DNA of 64,000 nucleotides from Vitis vinifera (taxonomy: Eukaryota > Streptophyta > Magnoliopsida > Vitales > Vitaceae): NCBI RefSeq assembly GCF_030704535.1, contig NC_081817.1, positions 3,115,001-3,179,000 on the forward strand, in the 5' to 3' direction. Position 1 is the stretch's first letter, and each line of letters opens with the position of its first letter. The notes below the pieces were generated by a model. That model had not been told where the DNA came from and did no database searches. It was given only the letters and a program-made list of their open reading frames with translations. Made by a program: the position numbers and the translations under genes. Shown one piece after another: positions 36,701-48,700 of the stretch.

Positions 36701-39700
36701 GTGAGTCAGAGTTTTTATCTTTTAGGGTTAAGGAAAGGAATAAGGGATAAAGTTTATAGTAGCAAAAAATAAAATAAAAAATATAGAGAGAAAGAAGATA
36801 AAAAAGAAAAAGAGATGGAAACCTTAGAATCTCACTAAAGCCTTCTTAGAGTTTCACCTAAAAGAAAATCAATGGACTCTTACCATTGAGAATTGCAACA
36901 CTTGCAAAAAACCTAGCATTATTTAATCATCAATCAATACTTCGATTTACATCCATTAGCCTTATCGATAGGTTTTGTAAGAAACCCAAATTCTACTTGA
37001 ATTCTCACTTATTATGACTCTAATTTAATTCTCCTGTAACCCAATTAGTTATTCCTAATTTGACTCCGATAAATACTAATCCTCATTTAATTCTAATTAA
37101 TACTAATCTCAATTTAATTTCAACTAATACTATTGTCCACCCTCATCAATTCCCCCAACTTGAAAAAAAAATTAACCTCAAGTTTTAGTGATTGTCCATA
37201 GTTAATTGAAATCCTAAGCAATGTCTTCCACCTTTTTGAAATCCTAAGCAATTTTTTCTTCGTTGACTCTTACCACAATAAGATAGGATCTCAAGATCTC
37301 TTAAACTTCATCAATTTCATGCAAGACAAGTACCAAACTTCAAAAGACTTTCCAATATTGTGAAACAAACTAGTGGTTTTCAAAATAATTGTGTCATCAA
37401 CAAACTTGTGGTAAGTTGTATGACATGCATAAGAAGAAGTTTATTAGGTAATTCTACAAGCCACAAGTCAGAAAATTCATCAAGGATATTCCATAAGGCC
37501 TCCTTTGACTTCTTAACTATCAGAACTTCTTTCATTGGACGAAGGATCCCCTTACCCCCATTGTGTATGAGAGTCTAAGTATTTTCTTAGCTATCACATT
37601 GAGCCCTTATATCAAAAGACAAGGTCTTTCAAGCAAAATATGACTCACTTTTATTAGTAAGACCTCACACCATACAAACTCTTCAAAGCCCTAGTCAAAA
37701 AAGAATGTGACAGGCAACGAAAACTTATTGGAATGGAGGTATCGTTAATCATGCTTCTCCAAATAGATTTGGAAGTTTCTTTGTTTTAAGGTTTAGCTTC
37801 TCAACAAGCTCTTGTGAAGTTATGTTTAAACCGCCACCTCCATCAATGATCATAGTATATAACCTCCCCTGGCAATAGATACATATATGAAAAATGCTAG
37901 TACACTGCTAATCTTCTTCTCTTGTCACCTTTGAGACAACTAACAAACATTGCATTACAAGACTATAACTTTCTATCATACCATCATAGTAATCACTTTC
38001 TTTGCTAAATTCATCTTAATTTTGAGTCTCCTCTTCCTTCGAATAATTTTCCAATTTAGATTCTGGCTCTTCAACACAAAAGTATAAACCTTTGCTTAAG
38101 CACACAACAACATAATGACCATGCCCACCACACTTAAAGCCTAAAGAAGTCATGCCTACATTTTTATTTCCAATACTAATTGAAGTTTTACCTTCATTAG
38201 CATCTCTATTAGGCACATTCGAAGCATGTTGATTACTACCCCCAACATGCACATGATTAGAAGTTTGGAAATTTGTTAAGCTTAACAGTTTGCTCATTGT
38301 TTGGTTAGAGAAAATGCTTCCAATTTGTGAACTTGGATGCTTGGAAGCCCCAAATTTGAGCCCTTCTTCTAGTTTAAGGGCTAGTTGATAAACATCATCT
38401 ACAGTATAAATGTCTCAGCTATCATCTCAAGCTAAATCTCCATTCGAAGTCCAACTTTCTAACAAGCTAGAAGTTGAGCCTCACTCTCTCCCACTTGATT
38501 TTGAATGCCCAACTCATGGAATTCTTCCATATATTGTTCAACCAACTCAGTACCTTGTTTAAGAGAAAACAATTTTGTGTACATAAGTTGTTCATAGTCA
38601 GCTAAGATAAAGTGCTCCTTCATCTTCAACTTTATCTCATCTCATGTGTCTATAGGTGGTTGTCCAATTCTATAAAGTTGATTCTCAATATTATGTCACC
38701 ATAGATGTGTTGCTCCTTTCAACTTTGTCTTCACAAAACAAACTTTTCTATTTTCAGGCATAACAGACCAATCAAAGTAATTTTCCATTAACATAATCCA
38801 ATCAAAAAATGTAGTTGGATTTAATTTTCCCTAAAATTCAGCAGCTTGAAGGTGTACCCTTGTTGTCACATCATCATCTTGCTCAAAGATTTCGCCCCTT
38901 CTTTGAATTCCCATTACAAAATTATCTTGTTCTTCACACGGTGAATGAGGTTTGAAATGATGACTTGCAATCTCATCTTGAATTGGCTGTTTTTCTTTAT
39001 TCTTTTCTAATAACTTCATGATCTCATCAAGTTTTCTATTTAGCTATATCACAACATCTTGATGGAATTGTTGTATGGTAAATATTTCCTCTAAGTGTAT
39101 TTTAGCGGCATCTTGATTGTTAGAAGTATTTTTTGAATTCATGCTTGCATAAGTTGCTCTACTCCTCAATTACATTACCTTCAAGCCAATAACTTTTGGC
39201 TTTGATACCAAAACTGATGTAGGATAACCTTATGATGGTTGCCTACAATCAAATAGGTGGGTTAGAGCTAGAGCTTTTATCTTTTAGAGTTAAGGAGAGG
39301 AACACAGGATGAAGTTTATATCAACAAAAAATTAAATAAGAAATATTGAAAAAGAAGGTAAGAAGAAGAGATAGAAACTTCAAAGTCTCACTAACGCCTT
39401 CTAGAAGTCTCATTTAGAAGAAAATCAATAGAGTCTTACTATTAAGAATTGCAAAAGTTGCAAAAAAATAATAATAATATTACTTGATCACCAATCAATA
39501 CTTTAGTTTACACCAATTAGCTTTATTTATAGTATTCTCTAAGAAATCCAAATTCTACTAGGATTCTAAAAACCTATTATAACTTTAATTCTAATTCTCT
39601 TATAACCTAATTAACCACTTCTAATTTGACTCCAATAAATACTAATTCTAATTTAATTCCAATTAATATTAATGTCCATCCCCATAAAAAACATTATCAT

Positions 39701-42700
39701 ACCCATTTTTATATCCAATATCAATTTTTAATTATTGGTTGAAAACAAATAGCAATTGTAGCTTGCTAAATAAAAATTATTTTTATTTTAAAAATAAAGA
39801 TGAAAAAAAACATGAATTTATATTTTACACTAAGTTTGTTTAAAAACAAGTATTTTGAAAAATTTAAAACTTATTTTCTAGTTTTAGAAAATGCAACCAT
39901 TCTATATGATGAATCAACTTTAAAAAAAAAATTAACTCTATTTTTCTTCTCAATATAAAACAATTATAAAAAATAAAATTTTTATTATTTTATTTTTATT
40001 TGAACCAACACATTTAAAAATAAATATATTGTTACAAATTTCATATTCACTTTTTTTTTAACCTATATTCATTTCCATTTTTTATATCAATGTCCATATC
40101 CTATTTATTTCAAATAAACCCAAATACCTATCACCCATTTCATAGAACCCCAAATTCCTATCAAATACCTATTACCTATTTAAACCAAAATACCCATCAA
40201 ATGACTATTGGATCATTACGCATTATCCATGCTCTACCAAATACCCATTTCATTTCCAATTTCATCTCCATGTCATCTCTGTACAGAAGAGTGAAGACCA
40301 TAAGGATATAGCCAAGGATCTAGTTGAAGCATAGAGATGCAAACAAGGGTCCCAAAGCCATGCATATTGTTGTCTCCCTCTCCTTCCAATCTTCTACATT
40401 TCCATGCTCTTCCTCTCCTAATCTCCACAGCCCATCCCTCCGATCACTACTTTCTTCAATACCAGGATGCTCAATCTTGGTATTGTCTCAGAGTCATCAC
40501 ATGAACCATGCTGAGATCAGCAATTCATCTCTGAGTTGGTCAAGTTGTTTTGTTATTCACCAAAATATTGAGCTTGGTTTACCGGTATCAATATATCATA
40601 ATGGTGATGGCCGAGGCCAATACAACTTGGTTGAGTCATACCAATATCAGCCGAAATTTTGAACCTTGATCATCCACTCTGACAATATTAAATTTTAGGG
40701 AGTTACGGATTTCAAGCAGATATACATCCAGTTACCCACAATTACTTGATTTAACTCAACTACACACAACTTTTTTTTTTTTCAAAGTTTGTATTAAGCG
40801 ACAATGCAAAATGCCAAAATACGCATTGATATAACATGGCATACAGTTTAGTCATAAGTATGAGAGCTTATACACAACAAAACCAAATAGGATGACCTGA
40901 TCCTGAAACAGCCATTCTTTCTCAATAGAACAAAACACTCATGGATAGCGTAATCTGACACTAAGAGAATGAAAATTCAAAATTAATAAACACAGAAACA
41001 TTCTTTAAATGATTGTCATTCTGCCCACAATAAGTGACTATCTCAAGAAAGTCAAAATTTCATTAACAAAAGCAGTAAAACATAATCTGCCAATGGGGAA
41101 AAAAAACATAAAACAGAGGAAAAAGATACCTGGAACTCTTGAAAAATAGATGAAATTGATGAATCCATAGCAATGGAAGACAGGATTTCAAGCTTCAGAG
41201 CTTTTATTTGATAGGAATCTGAAGAACTTATGAAGAAGTCTTCAAAGTGTGGGGCAAAGAGAAAAGGCATTGCTTTGGCAAACACTTGAATGTTGCAAAG
41301 CACCTGCACTAATCAAAGTTACCATCTTACTTAATCAGAAAGTTGAAGAAAGGTAAGTGCATAAAGAGAAGATTTTTGAGCATTGAATTAGTACAATATG
41401 AATTGCTCAAACCATGAACCCAAGAAAATTCCAATATTAGCTCCTTAAAGAGCTTAGAGAAAACTGGAAAATGTGCACTGTTATCGTCCAACACGGATCA
41501 TGGTAAGACCAGCAATACTCAAGATCATTAAAGAAATACCATGAGACAATAAGAAGACTAAAGCATGTGTTTAACTGTGTCATTAGCCTCAGTAATGTAT
41601 TAATGAGTAACAAGGTGACAAGGCTAACAATTAGCCAATCAGGAAATACCATTTAACCCATCCCTTCAGCATATCATTTATCTAAAGAGAGTTCTTCTTG
41701 CACAGTTGCACTTATTTCCCACTCTCATCCAGAAACATTATTTGAAAACTCACAAGTCCCAGAAACTCCCGTATTACTGAACTTATTCCATACATTTTGA
41801 TCCAACTTCTAACCAGGTACCCCAAGTTACTAGAATTTTGTGCAGTTCTATAACAGGATCGGTAGTATGTCACATTTGGGATCATATCATGTGATTCTAA
41901 TGAGTCATTCAGCATCCATACTAAAAAAAAAAACAAAAACAGAAGTATTTACTTCCCATTGAGGTTATATTTATAATTTTAAAAAAGGTGAGAATTACTT
42001 TTCAAAGTGGAGATTAATTCATTGTTTTGGCACAAATATTCCTCTCTAAAATTCACTCCATCAGGAGCCCTGTTTCCCTCTTTCTGTTAAATTATTGGCC
42101 ATCATGCCATTTCCCACTCCCTAGACTTGTTTTTTTCATGATTCAAGTATACCTTCCAAAAGTAAAAAGTGAAATAAAATAAAAAATAAAATAAAACATA
42201 TTGGTTTCTCGATACAATGGTAACATGTATTATAAACATGGAACAGATGAGAAGCTGAAGGAACTTAGAAGCAAAAAAGCACTAATAGATGATGACAAAT
42301 ACACGAGAACAACACTTCAATATCTCCTCAAAGAGAAGGCATATGCAATATATAAATCAGATCATGAGATCATAAGCCAGTTAATAATAAAACTAGAAGC
42401 AGAATACTAAATAAATCAAACTGAAAGAAAGCATCAAACCAATAATTTAAAAAAAAAAATATGCAAAATACCACATATTTTGAGACATGGGATGATCTCA
42501 GGAGAAACAAGAGCGGCTTAACAATTCTCTTCACATCCTCCCTTGGGGCCATAATCCAGTGTACACCAGCAGCTGCAAGTACCACTGCACTATTATGACT
42601 CCATAGCAATGGCGATGTGCATTGCAGCAGCATCTTCACATCATCATTACCTCTGCCAGACATAAAACATGATCGATCTAATCCAGAGGAAACCTCATTT

Positions 42701-45700
42701 ATGTAACTTAACCGTGATAAATATTCATCCGGTCCTTCAATATAACACCTGGAGACCATATTCACCAATTCAGACATGAAACCACGACCTGTGTCACCAT
42801 TGTCTTCTTCAAATGCAGAATTAATATCTGAACCATCCTTTTCAGATTGGGAACTTTCAGTACAACAAGACTGGAACATGATGGATTCTTGAACAAGCCC
42901 ATGTTTTGCTATTACAAAGCGCAAAAGGATCTCAATTAAAAGAATTTGACCCCACTCTTCCACATCAGGAAGAACCTCACATAACCTTCTATAATTTCTT
43001 CCAATCAAAGACAAATTATTTGGACAAACAGAAGTAAAAGCAGCAGCAGCAGCTCCAACTACTCCAGGAGAATGGTCATTTAATAATATTCCAACAATCT
43101 GCATAACAACAATATATTACATATTAATGGAAGCAACACTGGCCTTTCAAATATCATAGATTTAGCAGATGACCATATATGAGAGTGGTAATCAGGCTAT
43201 AGGCATGGAAGCATTTGATGAAAAATGCAGGCATAAGAAACAAAATTCAGAAGTTTAAAAGATATTTTTTAATAAAAATGGAAAACTTGCAGAATATACA
43301 AATAACTAACAAACATGCACATAGTATCACAAGTAAGAGTTCATAAACAAATTACAGAACCATTATCTGAAAGAAAAATAACAATACATGCACAAAGGAA
43401 TAAGTTCACAAAATTCTGCATTTGAATTATGGTTTCCAACACATGCAAGCATTCTATCATTTTCTCCACAGCATCTGCACTTATATGTTCAGAAACTCAG
43501 AACATGAAATGTGTCAACTTGGCACTTTAAGATAGGGGCATCTAACTTTGCCCCTTTTATTAAGACATGAGCTATGCCATCCTTCTAAAGAATCAAATAT
43601 CCTAGAGCAAGCATGCATATCCTTACAGGAAACATAGAGCAAGGGGGTATGGTAATCTGGAAGAACACACAAAACACTTCTCCCTAAATTATTAAATTGG
43701 CGCTTGTTTAGGAGATTAGCTAAAATATTTTTTGTACAGGCAAGGAAAGCAATATATTAATAAGCACCAAAAAAAGGACACACAAAGTACATGGGACATC
43801 TACAAAGGCAACACAAGGCAAACAATAAAAAGAGGGAAATGAGACACTCCCTCCCCATACTTGCATCCAAACCAATCGACAAAATCTACCATAGATATGG
43901 ACACATCCTCTAAACCCCCTTTGACCTACTCTAAAAAATTACACATAAAGAAGGATTTAAGCTCTTGATCTGATGGCTCTATATTTTCCAAACTACTTCC
44001 AAGGCAAGAAAAAAAAAATCATTGGAACCCATGAATTCCAAATAATATCCATTGAAAAAAAGACTCTTAACCTTCCATGTTCCATCAAGAGCAATAGGGT
44101 TTAATTGAAAAGTTGTCACTCTTTTGAGGCCATCCTCACTACCTTATCTTCAACATCCTTTCTTACTGATTTTCCTTACAATCTCAGAAGAAATGCTTCA
44201 ACACCATCCAACTCCTAGTCATAAAGTTGCCTTGAGAAACATGGTGTCCAGTGCCTCTCCCTCCCCATAATGGCTTACTCCCATACATTTGTTACTCAAG
44301 CATCTTTGATGTAGCTATAGCATCTTTGATGTAGCTATAGCATACAGTGACGAGAAAGAAACCATTAGAGGAATAACTGCATCATAAGTCGTTCCAAAAT
44401 TTTACCCTTCTTCTATTGTCATAATAAAACAAATTTTACCTTTTGAACATTCCCCATACTCTTCTTATTGCCTTCCACACCCTTACACCATAACCCTCTC
44501 TTACTTCTAGAGAACACCCCTAATTAGAATCAACTACTCTTTTCCAGATTCATCTCTAACCTAGAAATAACATCTAGCCACATTAAAATCCAACTAAGAA
44601 ATATCATCTGATCCTTGCATGCCTCACAAAGAAAAATCAAGGTGTCATCAGGAAACAAAAGGTGAAACACTTCCACCCCCTTGCCACCTCTACCTCTCAT
44701 CTTATAACTAAAAATGAACCCCTTATAGGGAATCTTGGATCACTTCATTCCCTATTCCAAGCTTAAGTTAGGTACATAAATACTCTCTAGGACTTCTAGA
44801 TCCTAGAAACAAAAGCAAAAAATACAATTTTTATCATAAGGATCTAAAATAACAATGCTTTAGAAAACTTTACTTATGATTTGAACATTCCTAAATCAAT
44901 TTTTTCGATGAAACGTAGTTTCATAATAATCGAAAGCTTCATAAACCCAAGATCTTTCGCCTAATGGCTCTAACTCAATCTTGGCACTCCAAAAAGGGTG
45001 GGTCTTTGGAAGGGAGGAAGCTATGGCTCTCTCTTTCTCTAGATGTAGAAGATGACTAACTCAAAAGGTGATGGAAGCCCTAACCCTAAGGGGGTATTTA
45101 TCGGATTCCCTAAATGGGCGTAAGTGACTGAAGCCTACTAAGGGTTTTGGTCACTTAATTTAGTCCAAAATGGGTCCTAGTTGATTAATTAACCTCACAA
45201 GGTCATCTAATTAATCAATTAGCCCAATCCAGAGACCTTGTTCACTAACCGTTGTGCACCTTTGTGTAATTACTAAATGCCCTTACACACAAAAGTGAAC
45301 CTTGAGTCAATCTAACTCTCATAAACCATGTCATCAAGGTATATGAGCTCGAATGAGAACCATAGAGACCCATATAAGTACTAGGTCCCTCAAAACCCAA
45401 TTTTGAAGTTGATTCAACATCCCACTACAAAGACTCAACTGCACTTCAGTATCCTATGTAAATAACAACAAGAACAAGCTCGAGTCCATGACCTACTATC
45501 CACTACATGCAAACTCCCCATGAACCCATATCCGTACTCTAACAAGGTAGTGTTATCACTTATCAAGATTACCTCTTCAATCCTTGAGTCACAAACTCAT
45601 CATATAACCAATTGACATACTCTAACTTCAAGGAGTATATGTCAAATTTCTACTAAAGAAAATGTTATAGTCATAGTCTTTTAGATCACATGTCCTTTAG

Positions 45701-48700
45701 ATCGCCCAAAGGGATACATTGTGTCATACCCATGAGATATTATAGTGACTCTATTGAGAATACCTATTGCTACCACCTTCTACCAACAGTGACCTAATCC
45801 ATAGAAATATATGACCACCTTAAGGTCTCACCCATAGGTCAAAACCTCCTATTGACTTCGGCATAGATTCAATATCCTCTCAAGGTTGAGAGTCTACACA
45901 ATATAGAAGTTTGGTAAATCATGACAATTGACAGTTTTATGTCATGATTCACTGTACGTCCTATCCAATGTGTAACCATACACACTAGTACACTCACTAT
46001 GGGAAACTTATCCCGACAGTTAAGACAAGTCATCCCTCCAATTAGGAGGTAGTGCATTACAATCTCTACTGGATTGCCCAAATCCATGAAATGATTGTAG
46101 ACAACGCATCATCTTGTAAGGAACCCATGACTTGTATCATCTATGCAACTCCTAATGCATCTAAGTTATGTACAATGCAAATGATATGAGTTGAATGTTC
46201 AAATCAATGTCAATACATAAAATGGATAACCTAAGGGCAGTGAAGTCTTAACTTTGTTATATCATGTCTTGCTTTGAAGGGCTTAATCCCAACACCCCCA
46301 CCCAAGCACCTTTATTTCTTCCTCCCTCCCCCATTTTCTTTAAAAGACAACTAAGAGTCTCCATCACCATAATGAATAAATAAGGGGAAAAAAGATACCC
46401 TTGCCTCAAACCCTATAACTTTGAAAGAAGCCAGGAGGAGTTACATGAACAATCACTAAGTACCTGGCTTAAGAGATACACCATTTAATCTACCTAATCC
46501 ACTTTTGGCCAAAACCCTATTTTCTTCAAAATTGTAAGAAGGAAACATCAATTTACACACAGGCCTTCTCAATGTCAAGATCATATAAAACAACATTAGA
46601 ATGGTTCTTCAACCATGAACCAATGGCCTCATTTGTAATAAGAATGACATCCAAAATTTGTCTCTCCTCTACCAAAGAGTTTTGCAAGTTGAAGTCCACT
46701 TTAGCTACCACTTTCTTGAGCCTATTTGCTAACACCTTCGCTAGTAATTTATATAGGCTCCCTACCAAATTAGCCTAAAATCCTTCAAATCTTATACTCT
46801 ACCTTTTTTTAGGGACTAAAACCAAGAAGGTAGCATTTAAACTTTAGTCCCAACATTTCACTCTTCACAAAGTCCCAACACAACTGTCGAAATGCTATAG
46901 TAAACTCATCTAATCCCAAGGCTTCATCTCCATTCAAAGCTAAGAGTGTAGAGAAAACTTTCTCCTTTGAAAAAGGTAATTCCAAAATCCTAGCCTCCTC
47001 CTATCTTAAAGAAGCAAAGGACACCCCATTAATACAAGGGCTCTGGACTCAACAAGACAGCTTCAATAGAAAATCGCCCCCTCCTTAATCTCCTCATCAA
47101 ATAACCAAATCCTATTCTCTTTCATTTTAGTCATAAAGTTTTTCTTTTGTGCGTATTTGTCATCTTGTGGAAGAATTTTGTATTTTTGTCTCCCTCCTTC
47201 AACCATTTCTCTCTCGACTTCTGCCTCTAAGAGGTTTCTTATAACTTTGCCCACTTATTATATAGCCACTCTTTTAGCCTCAACCAAAGGAGCTTCCATT
47301 TCCTTGGCACCCCAAAAAACTATCTTATTAAAAGCTTTTAATTTCTTGGTTGACACATTTCCAAACACCTCCCAATTACAAGCTTCTAAGCCCATCTTCA
47401 AGGCTTTCAATTCGAAAGCCAAAATAAAACAGCTAGAACCCCTGAACTTGTAGCCCAACCACCAATTTCTAATCAAGTGTTTGAAACCCTCCACTTTAAC
47501 ATATTTAAAAGAAAAAAATTTCCTCTCCTCGCTTCTCCCCCATCTAACAAAATAGATGAATGATCAGAAACTAGCCTAGACAAAACACTCTACAAGAGCC
47601 CACAAAAACAATTCTTCCATTCTTTTGACACTAGAAAATAATCCAACCTTGACATAAATTAGTTGTTCATGCTCCACACCAAGTAAAAGGCCTTCCATTC
47701 AACAAGAGGTCACATAGGTTTAGATCATCGATTACATACGAAAATCTCCTCATGAAAAAAGACATCCCAAACACGACTTCTTTCCCTTGCATACCTGACT
47801 ATGTTAAAATGCCTCCCCACCCCTTCCTCCTTCCATAAACCAAGGATCATCCTATAACCCTTTAATGTCCCCTAATTTTAATCAAAAATCATCTTGTTCA
47901 CCCCCAAAGGCATGGTTGTACACATTAGTAAACACCCAGGTAAAACCATCCTCACAATTTTTAAAACAATGGGAAACAAAGAATGCTCCTACCTCTAATT
48001 GTCATAACTCCAACAACCTATTATCCTTAAAAAAAAATATACACTGATTGACCCCCTTGATTCCAAAACTCCCTACTCCTAAACTCCTCGCCGGTTGCAA
48101 CGACATCTCTTACACCTTAGTCTCTTGCAAGCAAACCACATCAACTTTTTGCATTCTTATTAGGGACTTAATTACCTTTTGCTTCTACCTATCATTAACA
48201 CCTCTAACATTCCACAACAAGATTTTAATCTTCATTGAGGGATGGTAGCTAGTTCCTACCCCTCTTTCCACCTTCTTTTTCCTTCCCTACTTTCCTTGCT
48301 ATGCCAATATACTTCACTTAAAATTCCAATTTCCAAAGCTTTCTCTTAGTTTTGGATGAAGACGTTGTCTTCCTACCTTTTCCTCCTCCATCTTCCTTAA
48401 GAGGGGCAAAATTTCTTTTTCAAAGCTTGCTCTTTTACCATTCATCAAATTGATCTATCCCAACTTTGAGCTTGTGGTGCTTCCTCCTATTGTCGCTTGG
48501 CCCTATCGCAACTCACCAGCCTTTGAGGCCACATGGTGGCGCATCCCATTCACAGGAAACTCCATTGAACCGCCATCTTGAAGGATCCTTCTCAAAGGAC
48601 CCCCTTCCTTACACCACATAGACATAGCAAGCCCCTTAAACGGTTCCTTTGGCCTCTTTTCATTCCTGAACATCCCCTAGGGATAAGACCCACCCTCATA

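Larger units (their letters stand above)
36659..39678 (-). mobile_element. Gypsy-type LTR element with gag and protease only, degenerate
   Basis: A pair of related LTRs (36659-37139 and 39215-39678) bounds a 2.07 kb interior read on the minus strand. A primer-binding site adjoins the right LTR. The interior holds gag remnants (39019-38831, with D-D-D-V-T-T-R-V-H-L-Q-A-A-E-F), a zinc-knuckle-like C-G-G-H-G-H-Y region (38297-38016), and a protease-like patch with M-I-I-D-G-G-G-G-L-N near 37860-37790. There is no reverse transcriptase or integrase, so the element is non-autonomous by deletion. Many stops break the frames. The zinc knuckle has lost its usual first cysteine pair. The flanks show no clear target duplication. 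It lies in intron 5 of AP3B. Confidence 0.82.

Noticed and set aside
45070-45100. CCCTAACCCTAA, resembling telomere repeat
   Set aside because: Only about two units, and not the plant CCCTAAA repeat in an array.
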